64,000 bases of DNA from Paenirhodobacter ferrireducens (GTDB taxonomy: Bacteria; Pseudomonadota; Alphaproteobacteria; Rhodobacterales; Rhodobacteraceae). This document shows, piece after piece, positions 1-9,363 of this stretch (positions are counted from its first letter, which is position 1; every line of letters starts with the position of its first letter). The stretch lies in assembly GCF_004022265.1 (NCBI RefSeq), contig NZ_SAVB01000024.1, positions 34,415 through 98,414 on the forward strand, written 5' to 3'. The position numbers and the translations under genes were made by a program. The notes below the pieces were generated by a model that was given only the letters and a program-made list of their open reading frames with translations, did not search any database and was not told where the DNA came from.

Positions 1-1017
1 CTTGCCGACAAGCGAGGCGAAGGCAAAGAGCCGGGTCAGCGCGCCTTCGAGCACGCGCACGTTGGTGGTGATCCGATGCGCGAGGAACTCGAGCACGCCA
101 TCGGCCATCGTCAGCCCCGGATATTGCGCGCGGTAAGCCTCGGTCTTGGTCTGCAGGATGCCGAGACGAAGCTCGTAATCGGTGGGGTGCAGGTCTACGA
201 CAAGGCCGCATTGCAGGCGCGACTTGATGCGTTCCTCGAGATCCTTGATCTCGCCCGGCGCGCGGTCGGCCGAGATGATGATCTGCTTGCCCTGATCGAC
301 GAGCGCGTTGAAGGTGTGGAAGAACTCTTCCTGCGTGCTGTCCTTGCCGGCGATGAACTGCACGTCATCGACCATCAGCACGTCGACCGAGCGGAACATC
401 TCCTTGAAGTCCATGATCTGGCGTTCGCGCAGCGCCTGCACGAAGCGGTACATGAACTGTTCGGCCGAGAGATAGCGCACCCGCGCCTCGGGGCGGCGGA
501 TCTGCAGCTCATGTGCGATGGCGTGCATCAGGTGGGTCTTGCCGAGGCCGACGCCACCGTAAAGGAAGAGCGGGTTGAAGGTGACCGGGCCGCCCTCGGC
601 CACGCGGCGCGCGGCGGCATGGGCAAGCTCGTTCGGTTTGCCGACGACGAAGCTGTCGAAGGTGAAGCGGGCATCGAGCGGTGCGCCGGGCAGGTCCTCG
701 TCACTGCGGGCTTTCGGTGCGGCGGGCGCCGGTGCGGCAACGGGTCGCGAGACCTCGTTTGCCGGAATCGGGCGCAGCTCGGGCACGCGGAACTCGATCC
801 GCTCGACGACGTGGCCGTCGTTGCGCAGCTCGCGCAGGATCGCCTCGCCGAAGTTGCGCGACACCCAGTCGCGCATGAATTTCGTCGGAGCCTCGAAGGC
901 GGCGATGCCTTCGGACATGTCGATCATGCGCAGCGGCGCGATCCAGGTCGTGTAGTTGCTCTTGCCGACAGTCTTGAGAAGTTCATTGCACACCCGCCCC
1001 CAGGTTTCTTTGGTCAT
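1..1017 (-). CDS. dnaA: chromosomal replication initiator DnaA (3' end beyond window)
   Basis: Initiator ATPase that binds DnaA boxes and opens the replication origin. The visible 339 residues hold N-terminal domain I (about 1-80, with the NYTTWI segment), a short Pro/Ala linker (about 81-110), and the AAA+ domain. Walker A is GGVGLGKT at residues 154-161 and Walker B VLMVDD at about 213-218; the sensor-II region with RITTNVRVLEGALTR follows at about 316-330. The C-terminal DNA-binding helix-turn-helix lies outside the window, so the gene is cut by the window edge, not broken. The start ATG at 1017 gives MTKETWGRV, the usual alphaproteobacterial beginning. It is transcribed in the same direction as rpsT. 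The upstream gap carries a GANTC cluster that may regulate it. Confidence 0.97.
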   Translation of the reverse strand, partial: MTKETWGRVCNELLKTVGKSNYTTWIAPLRMIDMSEGIAAFEAPTKFMRDWVSRNFGEAILRELRNDGHVVERIEFRVPELRPIPANEVSRPVAAPAPAAPKARSDEDLPGAPLDARFTFDSFVVGKPNELAHAAARRVAEGGPVTFNPLFLYGGVGLGKTHLMHAIAHELQIRRPEARVRYLSAEQFMYRFVQALRERQIMDFKEMFRSVDVLMVDDVQFIAGKDSTQEEFFHTFNALVDQGKQIIISADRAPGEIKDLEERIKSRLQCGLVVDLHPTDYELRLGILQTKTEAYRAQYPGLTMADGVLEFLAHRITTNVRVLEGALTRLFAFASLVGK

Positions 1018-1033
1018 CTTCTTGTTGCCTTTA

Positions 1034-1376
1034 GAGTCTACATGCAGTTTCGGTGCACACATCTCCCCGGAACAGGGACCCGCGCGGACGCGGGTCGGAA
1101 CCCCTGCAATAGGACACGGCAACAGGCCCGGCGAAAACCGGGCAAGGCACTGGATGCCGAATCTCGGAAGGCGGCAGCCTTCAGAATCGGATTCGCTTCT
1201 TCGACACCGGAACCCCCGGCTTTTTTCGTTGTCGTGGCAGACTTTATGCCTGCTCCGGCGGTCGAAGACGCGTCATGTCCCCCAAGGCGATGTGAATCGC
1301 TGAGGCAAGCTAGCGCGCCCTCCTGCCGTGCTGCAACCGAACTTCGCGCTTGACGGAGGATTCCCGAAATCGAATC
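1034..1376. promoter_or_regulatory. GANTC-rich leader/promoter region upstream of dnaA
   Basis: The 478-base gap between dnaA and rpsT contains no credible gene. It holds GANTC sites at 1034, 1159, 1184, 1190, 1294, 1359 and 1372, with an eighth at 1468. About two would be expected by chance. GANTC is the target of the alphaproteobacterial cell-cycle methyltransferase CcrM. The region also has a perfect 8-bp stem (GACCCGCG) at 1078-1097 and an imperfect inverted repeat at about 1158-1189. I see no DnaA box, so an origin is not claimed. Confidence 0.5.
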
Positions 1377-1435
1377 TCCGGGGATGGGAAAACGCGCAAC
1401 AGCCGCGAATAATGCATTGAAATATCTTGAAAATA

Positions 1436-1462
1436 TGAAAAAGGGCGCCCGAAGGCGCCCTT
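1436..1462 (-). terminator. rho-independent terminator of rpsT
   Basis: A 9-bp perfect stem (AAGGGCGCC) with a TTCG tetraloop at 1441-1462 is followed on the minus strand by a run of T. It sits just past the rpsT stop codon. Confidence 0.85.
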
Positions 1463-1495
1463 AAGCTGAGTCTCTGCGCTGCAGCAATCTGCGGC

Positions 1496-1762
1496 TCAGT
1501 TCGCCAGCGCTTTCACGCGGGCCGAAAGGCGCGAAACCTTGCGCGAGACGGTGTTCTTGTGCAGCACGCCCTTGGTCACGCCGCGGGCCAGTTCCGGCTC
1601 GGCGGCCAGCAGCGCGGTCTTGGCAGCGGTCGCGTCGCCCGAGGCGATCGCTTCTTCGACCTTGCGCAGGAAGGTGCGGATGCGCGAGCGGCGCGCGCGG
1701 TTGATGTCGTTGCGGCGCTCGTTCTGACGGGCGCGCTTCTTGGACTGGGGCGTATTGGCCAT
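1496..1762 (-). CDS. rpsT: 30S ribosomal protein S20
   Basis: Small primary 16S rRNA-binding protein of the 30S subunit. It has 88 residues, the normal family length, and starts [18 protein letters not shown]; the arginine/lysine-rich N-terminal helix and the C-terminal [13 protein letters not shown] segment are typical. A Shine-Dalgarno-like GGAAAGTGGGAAAG stretch lies upstream of the ATG. The gene has its own terminator, so it is probably a single-gene transcript between the enoyl-CoA hydratase and dnaA. The rpsT-dnaA neighbourhood is common in alphaproteobacteria. Longer open frames overlapping it in other phases are shadows. Confidence 0.98.
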   Translation of the reverse strand: MANTPQSKKRARQNERRNDINRARRSRIRTFLRKVEEAIASGDATAAKTALLAAEPELARGVTKGVLHKNTVSRKVSRLSARVKALAN

Positions 1763-1883
1763 GGTTCTTTCCCACTTTCCGGGTCAGTTGCGTCAGGATA
1801 GCGCACAGAGCCCGGTCTTTCGAAGAACCGGATGATTCTAGCCAAAGCGGGCTGCACGCGCATGTGAGGGCTGCCATTACGGC

Positions 1884-1916
1884 AAAAGCCGCCGAAAGGG
1901 AAGCCCCTTCGGCGGC
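1884..1916 (-). terminator. terminator of enoyl-CoA hydratase gene
   Basis: A 13-bp stem with one mismatch (arms 1888-1900 and 1904-1916, loop AAG) is followed on the minus strand by TTTT. It lies 20 bases past the stop codon of the upstream minus-strand gene. Confidence 0.75.
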
Positions 1917-1935
1917 CAATCGGCTTCGGGACGGC

Positions 1936-2712
1936 TCAGCGGTCGCGGAACTGCGGCTCGCGCTTTTCGAGGAAGGCCGACATGCCCTCCTTCTGGTCCT
2001 CGGTCGAGAACAGCGCGTAGAAGATGCGGCGCTCGAAATGCACGCCCTCGGCGAGGGTGGTCTCGTAGGCGCGGTTGACGCATTCCTTCACCACCATCGT
2101 GCTCATCAGCGATTTCTCGGCGATCTTGTGTGCGGCGGCCATCGCCTCGGGCAGCAGCTGGGCCAGCGGCACGACGCGGCTGACAAGGCCCGAGCGTTCC
2201 GCCTCGGCCGCATCCATGAAGCGGCCGGTCAGATGCATGTCCATCGATTTCGACTTGCCGACGAAGCGGGTCAGCCGCTGCGTGCCGCCCATGCCGGCGA
2301 CGACGCCGAGGTTGATCTCGGGCTGGCCGAACTTGGCGTTCTCGGCGGCGATGATGAAATCGCACATCATCGCCAGCTCGCAGCCGCCGCCGAGCGCATA
2401 GCCCGCCACCGCCGCGATCACCGGCTTGCGGGTCTTGAGGATCCCGTCGGTCTCGGTGCTGAAGAAGTTCTTGGTGAACATGTCGACGAAGCTCTGCTCC
2501 GACATCTCCTTGATGTCGGCACCGGCCGCGAATGCCTTCTCCGAGCCGGTGATGACGATGCAGCGCACCTTGTCGTTCTTGTCCGCCGCGGCGAGCGCAT
2601 CGGCCAGCTCGCCCAGCAGGGTCGAGTTCAGCGCGTTCAGGGCTTCGGGACGGTTCAGCCGGATCAGGGCGACATAGTCTTCGATCTCGACGATCAGGGT
2701 CTGGTAGGCCAT
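1936..2712 (-). CDS. enoyl-CoA hydratase
   Basis: Crotonase-fold enzyme that adds water to trans-2-enoyl-CoA in fatty-acid or amino-acid breakdown. The 258-residue length is standard. Visible landmarks are the oxyanion-hole segment [11 protein letters not shown], the [15 protein letters not shown] segment with the first catalytic Glu, and [20 protein letters not shown] with the second. I chose the ATG at 2712 ([14 protein letters not shown]) because AAGGAAAGG precedes it and family members start there; the open frame runs 33 codons further upstream with no support. It lies 86 bases downstream of mutM on the same strand. The exact substrate cannot be set from sequence; FadB1x-like and PaaF-like are both possible. 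Confidence 0.93.
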   Translation of the reverse strand: MAYQTLIVEIEDYVALIRLNRPEALNALNSTLLGELADALAAADKNDKVRCIVITGSEKAFAAGADIKEMSEQSFVDMFTKNFFSTETDGILKTRKPVIAAVAGYALGGGCELAMMCDFIIAAENAKFGQPEINLGVVAGMGGTQRLTRFVGKSKSMDMHLTGRFMDAAEAERSGLVSRVVPLAQLLPEAMAAAHKIAEKSLMSTMVVKECVNRAYETTLAEGVHFERRIFYALFSTEDQKEGMSAFLEKREPQFRDR

Positions 2713-2798
2713 GTGGCAGTGCCTTTCCTTGTGCTGGGCCGGAGTCGTAACAGGGTCTGGGCGATTATCAAGACCCCCTCGCAGCTGCAGCATAGCCG

Positions 2799-3644
2799 CT
2801 ATTTCTGGCACTGCGGGCAGAAATAGCTCGACCGGCCCGATTGCACGATGCGCCGAACCGGGGTGCCGCAGGTGGGGCAGGGCTCATCCTCGCGGTCGTA
2901 GACGCGGAAGGAATGCTGGAAATAGCCAAGCTCGCCGTCGGCCTGGCGATGGTCGCGCAGCGACGATCCGCCGGCCTCGATCGCCTCGCTCAACACCTCG
3001 CGCACCAGCGGCACGAGCGCCGCGATCCGCTTCGATGCAATCCGCCCGGCCGCCCGGCGCGGGTCGATGCCGGCGCGAAACAGCACCTCGGAGACATAGA
3101 TGTTGCCCAGCCCCGCGACGACATGCTGGTCGAGCAGCGCGGTCTTGACCGGGCTCGCCCGGCCCTTCAGGCGCTCGACAAGGTACTCCTCGTGGAACTC
3201 GTTGCCGAAGGGCTCGGGGCCGAGCCCCGCCAGCAGCCAATGCGCCGCCTCGCGGTCGGTGCGCACAAGGTCCATCGCCCCGAAACGGCGCGCGTCGTTG
3301 AAGGTGACGCGGGCGCCGCCTTCCATTTCCAGCACCACGTGATCGTGCTTTTGCGGTGCCGGATGGTCGAGGTGATAGTCGCCGAGCATCACCCCCGAGA
3401 CCAGCATCCGCCCCGACATGCCGAGGTGGATGAGCAGGCTCTCGCCGCTGTCGAGATCGGCCAGGATGTATTTCGAGCGCCGCCGCAGCCGCTCGACGCG
3501 CCGCCCGGTCAGCCGCCCGGCCATGTTCTCGGGCAGGGGCCAGCGCAGGTCGGGGCGGTTCACCTGCGCGGCCATGATCCGCCGCCCCTCCATCGCCGGG
3601 GCAAGGCCCCGTCGCACGGTTTCCACCTCGGGCAGTTCGGGCAT
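2799..3644 (-). CDS. mutM: formamidopyrimidine-DNA glycosylase
   Basis: Bifunctional DNA glycosylase/AP lyase that removes 8-oxoguanine and ring-opened purines. The 281-residue protein starts [14 protein letters not shown], with the catalytic Pro2 and Glu3. A lysine in the [10 protein letters not shown] segment (about 57-60) is the usual DNA-contact residue. It ends in the zinc finger CPTC-(16)-CPQC. The true start is the ATG at 3644; the much longer open frame that continues upstream is the antisense of ubiE. It is divergent from ubiE across a 75-base gap, a conserved arrangement in this order. Confidence 0.97.
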   Translation of the reverse strand: MPELPEVETVRRGLAPAMEGRRIMAAQVNRPDLRWPLPENMAGRLTGRRVERLRRRSKYILADLDSGESLLIHLGMSGRMLVSGVMLGDYHLDHPAPQKHDHVVLEMEGGARVTFNDARRFGAMDLVRTDREAAHWLLAGLGPEPFGNEFHEEYLVERLKGRASPVKTALLDQHVVAGLGNIYVSEVLFRAGIDPRRAAGRIASKRIAALVPLVREVLSEAIEAGGSSLRDHRQADGELGYFQHSFRVYDREDEPCPTCGTPVRRIVQSGRSSYFCPQCQK

Positions 3645-3660
3645 CTTCGTTCCTGTCGCA

Positions 3661-3688
3661 TTGTCTTGGCCGAAAGGGCCCCTATAAG
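3661..3688 (+). promoter_or_regulatory. candidate sigma-70 promoter of ubiE-ubiB
   Basis: TTGTCT (3661-3666) and TATAAG (3683-3688) are separated by 16 bases, 32 bases before the ubiE start in the mutM-ubiE divergent gap. This is a consensus-like match only. Confidence 0.4.
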
Positions 3689-3719
3689 AAGGGGGAGATT
3701 TCGGGATCGGCAAGAGACC

Positions 3720-4472
3720 ATGACGACAGAACAGACGAGAACCACGCATTTCGGCTTCCAGACCGTGGACGAGGACGCGAAGGCCGGAATGGTCCATGGC
3801 GTGTTCTCGCGCGTGGCCTCGAAATACGACATCATGAACGACCTGATGAGCATGGGCATCCACCGCGTCTGGAAGGATGCGATGATGGACTGGCTCGCGC
3901 CGCGGCCGGGGCAGCGGCTCCTCGACGTGGCGGGCGGCACCGGCGACGTCGCCTTCCGCTTCCTCAAGCGTGCGCCCGGCGCCACCGCCACCGTCTGCGA
4001 CATGACGGAATCGATGCTGATCGAGGGGCAGAAGCGCGCCGAGGCCGAGGACATGGCCGAGCGGCTGAGCTGGGTCGTCGGCGACGCGATGGAGCTGCCC
4101 TTCGAGGACAACACCTTCGACGTCTACACGATTTCCTTCGGCATCCGGAACGTGACCCGGATCCCCGACGCGCTCAGCGAGGCCTATCGCGTGCTGCGGC
4201 CGGGCGGGCGGATCATGGTGCTCGAGTTCAGCCAGATCCCGAACGACATGCTGCAATCGCTCTATGACGCCTATTCCTTCAACGTCATCCCGGTGATGGG
4301 CCAGATCGTGGCGAACGACCGCGACAGCTATCAATATCTGGTGGAATCGATCCGCAAGTTCCCGAACCAGGAGCTTTTCGCCTCGATGATCCGCGAGGCG
4401 GGCTTCGACCACGTCAAATATCGCAACCTGACCATGGGCATCGCCGCGCTGCATTCCGGCTGGAAGATCTGA
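3720..4472 (+). CDS. ubiE: demethylmenaquinone/ubiquinone C-methyltransferase UbiE
   Basis: SAM-dependent C-methylation step of ubiquinone biosynthesis. The 250-residue protein carries the family signature [18 protein letters not shown] (about 36-53) and SAM-binding motif [13 protein letters not shown] (about 68-79). Further landmarks are [14 protein letters not shown] and ISFGIRNV; the C-terminus [11 protein letters not shown] is also diagnostic. The ATG at 3720 gives [13 protein letters not shown], a normal N-terminus; the open frame extends far upstream only as the shadow of mutM. ubiB begins one base after the stop, so the two are co-transcribed and act in the same pathway at the inner membrane. 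Confidence 0.97.
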   Translation: MTTEQTRTTHFGFQTVDEDAKAGMVHGVFSRVASKYDIMNDLMSMGIHRVWKDAMMDWLAPRPGQRLLDVAGGTGDVAFRFLKRAPGATATVCDMTESMLIEGQKRAEAEDMAERLSWVVGDAMELPFEDNTFDVYTISFGIRNVTRIPDALSEAYRVLRPGGRIMVLEFSQIPNDMLQSLYDAYSFNVIPVMGQIVANDRDSYQYLVESIRKFPNQELFASMIREAGFDHVKYRNLTMGIAALHSGWKI

Positions 4473-4473
4473 G

Positions 4474-6003
4474 ATGCGGGGCCCCCACAATATCTGGCGG
4501 CTGATCCGCACCGGCGCCACCTTCGAGCGCACCGGCGCGATGAGCGTCGCGCTCGAGGCGATGGAAGCGCCGCCGCGGCTGCGGCTGGTGGCGCGGATCA
4601 TCGGCTGGCCGTTCAAGTGGCTCGGCTACAAGGGCGACCCGGCGCTGCCGCCGGTGACGCGGGCGATCACCGCGCTCGGGCCTGCCTACATCAAGTTCGG
4701 GCAGGTGCTGTCCACCCGCCCCGACGTGGTGGGCGAGGATCTGGCGAACCAGCTGCGCGTGCTGCAAGACAAGCTGCCGCCCTTCGACACGGCGCTGGCC
4801 AAGGCCGCGATCGCCGAGGAGCTCGGCCGGCCGGTCACGGAGATCTTCGCGGACTTCTCTGAACCCGTCGCCGCCGCCTCGATCGCGCAAGTGCATTCGG
4901 CGGTGCTGGCCGACACCGGCGAGACCGTGGCGGTGAAGGTGCTGCGGCCGGGAATCGAGCGCGCCTTCCGCCGTGATCTCGACGCCTTCCATTTCGCCGC
5001 CGGGATGATCGAGCGGCTTCTGCCCGGCACCCGCCGGCTGAAACCGACCGAGGTGGTGAGCCATTTCGAGCAGACCGTTCTGGGCGAGCTCGACCTGCGG
5101 CTCGAGGCGGCCGCTGCCTCGCAATTCGCCGCGAACACTGCGCAGGACGCGCATTTCCGCGTGCCGGCGCCGGTCTGGGCGCTGTCGGGGCGCACCGTGA
5201 TGGTGATGGACTGGGCCGAGGGCACGGCGATGGGTGATGTGCCGGCGCTGCGCGCGGCGGGCCACGACCTCGTGGCGCTGTCCGAGCGCGTGCTGCAGCT
5301 CTTCCTCAGCCATGCGCTGCGCGACGGCTATTTCCACGCCGACATGCATCAGGGCAATCTGAAGGTCGCGGCGAACGGCGATGTCATCGCCTATGACTTC
5401 GGCATCATGGGGCAGATCGACGAATACACGCGCCGCGTCTATGCCGAGATCCTGATGGGCTTCATCCGCCGCGACTATCGCCGCGTCGCTGAGGTGCATT
5501 TCGAGGCGGGCTATGTGCCGGCCGACCGCGACGTGAACGCCTTCGCGCTGGCGCTGCGCGCCGTGGGCGAGCCGATCTTCGGGATGAACGCGACGCAGAT
5601 CTCGATGGCGAAGCTGCTCGCCTATCTCTTTGAAGTGACCGAGCGCTTCGGCATGCAGACCCGCACCGAGCTGATCCTGCTGCAGCGCACGATGGTGGTG
5701 GTCGAGGGCGTGTCGCGCTCGCTCAACCCGGCGATGAACATGTGGGAGGTGGCCCGGCCAGTGGTCGAAACCTACATCCGCGAGAACCTCGGCCCGCGCG
5801 CGGCGCTGCGCGATCTGAAACGCACGGCGCTGGTGCTGGGCCATTTCGGGCCGCGGATGCCGGCGCTTCTGCAGGAGCTGATCGAGCGACGGGTGAACGG
5901 GCCCGCCCCGACGCCCGAACCCGAGCGGCGTCGCACGGGCTGGCTGGCGCTTGGCGGGATTGCGGCCTTCGCGCTCGGGCTGATCGCGGCTCAGGTGCTC
6001 TGA
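4474..6003 (+). CDS. ubiB: ubiquinone biosynthesis protein UbiB (ADCK-like kinase)
   Basis: Atypical ABC1/ADCK kinase-like ATPase required for ubiquinone biosynthesis. It has 509 residues. The KxGQ motif is KFGQ (about 74-77), the ADCK Ala-rich loop is AAASIAQVH, and the conserved lysine is in VAVKVLRPG. The catalytic loop reads HADMHQGN (often HADPHPGN in other bacteria) and the metal motif is DFGIMG. A hydrophobic helix at the C-terminus ([20 protein letters not shown]) anchors it in the membrane. It starts one base after ubiE. Its 3' end overlaps the convergent flgD gene by 13 bases. In many relatives coaBC follows ubiB; here the flagellar region follows. Confidence 0.96.
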   Translation: MRGPHNIWRLIRTGATFERTGAMSVALEAMEAPPRLRLVARIIGWPFKWLGYKGDPALPPVTRAITALGPAYIKFGQVLSTRPDVVGEDLANQLRVLQDKLPPFDTALAKAAIAEELGRPVTEIFADFSEPVAAASIAQVHSAVLADTGETVAVKVLRPGIERAFRRDLDAFHFAAGMIERLLPGTRRLKPTEVVSHFEQTVLGELDLRLEAAAASQFAANTAQDAHFRVPAPVWALSGRTVMVMDWAEGTAMGDVPALRAAGHDLVALSERVLQLFLSHALRDGYFHADMHQGNLKVAANGDVIAYDFGIMGQIDEYTRRVYAEILMGFIRRDYRRVAEVHFEAGYVPADRDVNAFALALRAVGEPIFGMNATQISMAKLLAYLFEVTERFGMQTRTELILLQRTMVVVEGVSRSLNPAMNMWEVARPVVETYIRENLGPRAALRDLKRTALVLGHFGPRMPALLQELIERRVNGPAPTPEPERRRTGWLALGGIAAFALGLIAAQVL

Positions 6004-6665
6004 TCGGGGTCGCGCAGCCCGGTGATCTCGGCAGGCGCGACCTGCGCGCCCCCGCGCAGCACCAGAACCGATCCCTCGGCGGTGCCCTGCACCTCGGTGA
6101 TGGTGCCGTAGACCTCGGCAGGGTCGGTCGAAAGCAGGGTACCGCTGTTGTAGCTTTCAAGCTCGAAGGAATAGACCCCGGCCGGCAGGGTATTGCCCGA
6201 ACTGTCGGTGCCGGCCCAGTCGATCGTCTCGGCCGTGGTGCCGACGTCCCGTCGCGCCACCTCGGTCCCCGCGGCGTCCTTCACCACCAGCACCGCCTGG
6301 TCGGCGCCGGTCACCGGATTCGGCGCGACGGTGAGCGGGGTCGTGCCGTCGAAATAGGCGGGCGCCGCCACCCGCGCCTCCATCCCCACCCAGCCCGCAT
6401 ATTGCGTCACGCCGAGCAGGCCGAGCTGCGTCGTCATGCTGGTCAGCAGCTCGTTCGTCTTCACCTGCTGCTCGACGCCCGAGAAGGTCGCGAGCTGCAC
6501 CGCGTAATCCGAGCTGTCGATCGGGTCGGTCGGGTCCTGATTCTGCATCTGCGTGGTCAGCAGCTTGAGGAACATCTGGTAGTCGGAGCTGATCTTGGTG
6601 CCCGAGCCGGTGCTGCTGCTGGCCGGGCCGGCGGTGGCCGGGGTGATGCCGGAAACGGTGCTCAT
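5991..6665 (-). CDS. flgD: flagellar hook assembly scaffold FlgD
   Basis: Hook-capping protein that guides hook subunit assembly and is later removed. The 224-residue protein has the N-terminal motif DYQMFLKLLTTQMQNQDPTDPIDSSDYAVQLATFSGVEQ split over about 30-70, the strongest FlgD hallmark. It is followed by the FlgD immunoglobulin-like domain, seen in PAGVYSFELESYNSG. I chose the ATG at 6665 (MSTVSGITP); the frame continues 36 Pro-rich codons upstream into fliK. It starts 10 bases after the fliK stop, so the pair form an operon: the FliK ruler and the hook scaffold. Confidence 0.95.
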   Translation of the reverse strand: MSTVSGITPATAGPASSSTGSGTKISSDYQMFLKLLTTQMQNQDPTDPIDSSDYAVQLATFSGVEQQVKTNELLTSMTTQLGLLGVTQYAGWVGMEARVAAPAYFDGTTPLTVAPNPVTGADQAVLVVKDAAGTEVARRDVGTTAETIDWAGTDSSGNTLPAGVYSFELESYNSGTLLSTDPAEVYGTITEVQGTAEGSVLVLRGGAQVAPAEITGLRDPDQST

Positions 6666-6675
6666 GGCGCTGTCC

Positions 6676-9249
6676 TTACATGCGAAGATCGAGGGAGCCG
6701 TCCGTGCCCCGGGGCGCGGGGCGGGGCGGGGCGGCGGCGGGTGTGACGGGGGCGGGGCGGTCCGGCTCGGCACCGAAGCTGTTGTCCGGGGTGGTTTCGC
6801 CGCGCTGCTGCCGGCCGCTCTCGGCGCCGAAGCTGAAGGAGACGTCGGTGTAGCCGAGATCGCGGAAATCGCGCGCCAGCATCTCGATGTTGCGCCGCAT
6901 CAGGTCGAGCGTTTCGGGGCGTTCGGCCTGCACTGCGACGGTGATGCCGTGCTCGGCCGGATGCAGAGTCAGGCGGACGCGGCCCAGTTCTTCGGGAGAA
7001 AGCGCAACCTCGACCGGGCCGTCGGGGTGGTGCACGACGGCCTCGTGCAGCTGGCGCAGCACGTGATGCGCGGGCACATGGCCGATCTCGCGGCCTGCCG
7101 GTGTCGGTGCCAGTGCCGGCGCGGCAAGGCCGGGGCCGGGGCCAGCGCTGTCTGGACCTGATGCGGCGGGCCCTGCGGCGGTGGCGCGGGCCTGTCCCGC
7201 AGCATCGCCGCCCTCGTCCGGGGGCGGCCGGACGGCGGCACGGGGGGCGGAGCGCGGCTCTGTCGCTGTCGGTCCGGCCGTAGCCCGGGCGGGCGCCGCC
7301 GGTCGCGCGGCGGTCCACTCCTGCGAATTGGCTCGGCCCGCGAAGACGGGGGCCACCATCTGGGGCGCGGCGGGCGCCGCCTCGGATCGGGGCCGTGCCG
7401 CCGCCGCGGCCGCCTGCGCGCCGGTCTCGGGAGCGGGGCGCCCGGTTCCGGCCTGCTCCGGTGCCGGCTGCGGTTGTGGGGCCGCATCGGGGGCAATGCC
7501 GGCGGCGGCACTCCTGGCCCCATCGACCCCATCGGCCCCTGCCGGCGCGGTGGTGATCGGCCGGACCGGGGCCTCGGATGTCCGCGAATCGGGTGCGGCC
7601 TCGGCCGGCGGCGCGGGGGCGGGGGCTGCCTCGGCCGGCGCCGGCGTCTGTGAGGGCTCGGTCTTGGTGGCGGGCGCCGGATTGTCCGGCATGGAAGCCG
7701 TGATCTGCATCGGCGCCGGCGAGGGGACGGCGCCAGTTCTCTCGGCCGGTTCTGCCCGACCGGCAGCCGACGGAGGGACGGCGGGCGGTGCCTGCGGTCC
7801 CGGTGTCTGCGGTCCCGGTGCCGGAGCGTCGCCGCGGCGGGCGGGCGCGGCCGGGGCGCGGCCGGTTGCGGCGATGGTCGCCGGGGTGGCGGCTGCGTGC
7901 CGCTCCGCTGTCGGGGCGGGGCGGGACTGCGGCTGACCCGCGATGGGGCGGCGGACCTCTTCCGGGGCCGCGGTCGACGCGGGGACACGCTCTTCTGCCC
8001 CGGTGGGGAGGGCAGCGCTGGGCGCGGCCGCGGGCATCGTCCGTGACCAGTCCGGCAGGACCGCGCGCCGCCCGTGTCCGGCCCGGGGCGCAGAAGCTGT
8101 GTCTTCGGCGGTGGCGTCGCGACTTTCGGCCGCGGGGGCGATTGCTGGCACCACCGGGCCGATTGCGGCGGAAGGCTCTGCGGGGAGTTCCTTGCGGGAG
8201 GCGGGGCGGTGCTCTGTCGCCGTTCTGGCGCCGGTGTCGGTCGTCCCGCGCCCGGCCCCTGTGTCGGGGCGCGGCGAAACGGCCTGTTCCACGGCCGGGC
8301 TTGCGGGGGCCGGGGCGCCGAAGGCCTGCCCGGCCGCCGATGCGGCAGGATGCCCGCCGGCGGCTCCGTCCTCCGGACCGGGCGCGCGCGGCTGCAGATC
8401 CGGGGTGATGCCGGGCACCGCCCCGGCACGGGGCGGGGGCGCCGTGCGCGGGGTCCCGGACGCCGGTTCCGGTTCGGGGGCATTCGGCAGGGGCGGCGGA
8501 GAGCCGATCGCGGCGGCGGACATGGCGGAAGCGGACGGGGCGGAAGTGGACGGGGCGCCATCGCGCGGCGGATCGGTCGGATCGGCACCGCCGGCGGCGG
8601 GCGGGTCATCTGTTGGCCGGGAGGCGGGCGTGGTGGCTCCTCCGGCCTGGCCCGGTGCCGGGGGCCGGGCGGCGGCCTTGCTCAGATGCCCCGCTGCGCC
8701 GGCGGCGATACCGGCTTCCGCGGCCGCAGCGAGCGGCGGTTGCATGGGCGGAGCCGCCGGCGTCTCGGCGGAGCGCCGCGGCTGATCGGGGGCGATCGTT
8801 GCGCGGCGCATGCCGGGGGCGCACGTCTGCGCCCCGCTGGCGGTCGAGGGCGGGGCTCCTGCCGGCAGATCGGCCGGAAGAAGGCCGCTCCCGGCAGCTC
8901 CGGCAGGAGTTCCGGTCGCGGCGGGGGCTGTCCCGGACGACGGGCCAAGGCGCGGGGCCGGGGCGGCGGAGGGGGGCGCGATCACTGCGTTCAGGTCCCG
9001 CCCGGCACCGGGTCGGGGCGGCGATTCGGGGGACAGAAGCGGGGCCGCCAGCGCGCCGAGGTTCGGTCCGGGGGCCGCCACGGGGCTGCCGGCCATCGGC
9101 GCAGAGGTTTCCTCGCCCGTGGTCGAAAGCGCGTCGATCACCACGGCGAAGGCCATGCCTGCGGCCGGGTCGCCCGCCTTGTAGTCGCGCCCGCGGGCCG
9201 AAGGCGTCGCGAGCTGCGCGAGAGGGGCGGGGAGGAGAAGCTGGGTCAT
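6676..9249 (-). CDS. fliK: flagellar hook-length control protein FliK
   Basis: Secreted molecular ruler that measures the hook and switches the export gate to filament substrates. About 857 residues, long for the family. The first ~700 residues are extremely Ala/Pro-rich and low in complexity. The conserved C-terminal Flg_hook domain is at about residues 740-809 (VEVALSPEELGRVRLTLHP, then AERPETLDLMRRNIEMLARDFRDLGY). A second in-frame ATG at 9264 (MSRWPM before MTQLLL) is an equally possible start; neither has a strong ribosome site. The frame open further upstream crosses the divergent flgJ-like gene and is not real. flgD follows at 10 bases. Confidence 0.88.
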   Translation of the reverse strand: MTQLLLPAPLAQLATPSARGRDYKAGDPAAGMAFAVVIDALSTTGEETSAPMAGSPVAAPGPNLGALAAPLLSPESPPRPGAGRDLNAVIAPPSAAPAPRLGPSSGTAPAATGTPAGAAGSGLLPADLPAGAPPSTASGAQTCAPGMRRATIAPDQPRRSAETPAAPPMQPPLAAAAEAGIAAGAAGHLSKAAARPPAPGQAGGATTPASRPTDDPPAAGGADPTDPPRDGAPSTSAPSASAMSAAAIGSPPPLPNAPEPEPASGTPRTAPPPRAGAVPGITPDLQPRAPGPEDGAAGGHPAASAAGQAFGAPAPASPAVEQAVSPRPDTGAGRGTTDTGARTATEHRPASRKELPAEPSAAIGPVVPAIAPAAESRDATAEDTASAPRAGHGRRAVLPDWSRTMPAAAPSAALPTGAEERVPASTAAPEEVRRPIAGQPQSRPAPTAERHAAATPATIAATGRAPAAPARRGDAPAPGPQTPGPQAPPAVPPSAAGRAEPAERTGAVPSPAPMQITASMPDNPAPATKTEPSQTPAPAEAAPAPAPPAEAAPDSRTSEAPVRPITTAPAGADGVDGARSAAAGIAPDAAPQPQPAPEQAGTGRPAPETGAQAAAAAARPRSEAAPAAPQMVAPVFAGRANSQEWTAARPAAPARATAGPTATEPRSAPRAAVRPPPDEGGDAAGQARATAAGPAASGPDSAGPGPGLAAPALAPTPAGREIGHVPAHHVLRQLHEAVVHHPDGPVEVALSPEELGRVRLTLHPAEHGITVAVQAERPETLDLMRRNIEMLARDFRDLGYTDVSFSFGAESGRQQRGETTPDNSFGAEPDRPAPVTPAAAPPRPAPRGTDGSLDLRM

Positions 9250-9363
9250 GGGCCATCGCGACATCTGCCGGGTCTGCGCAGAATGGCAGCAGGAAGTTAC
9301 CGCTTCTTTACGGAGTCCTGCGAATTTCGGTGGAAATCCATCCATCTGCAGCGGGGCGACAGG

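Noticed and set aside
1018..1495. Possible replication origin next to dnaA
   Set aside because: No DnaA box (TTATCCACA or a close variant) and no clear AT-rich unwinding region were found, so only a regulatory region is claimed.
9296..9313. Possible second CtrA site upstream of the FlgJ-like gene
   Set aside because: GTTACCGCTTCTTTACGG matches the CtrA box in only about eight of eleven positions; too weak to list.
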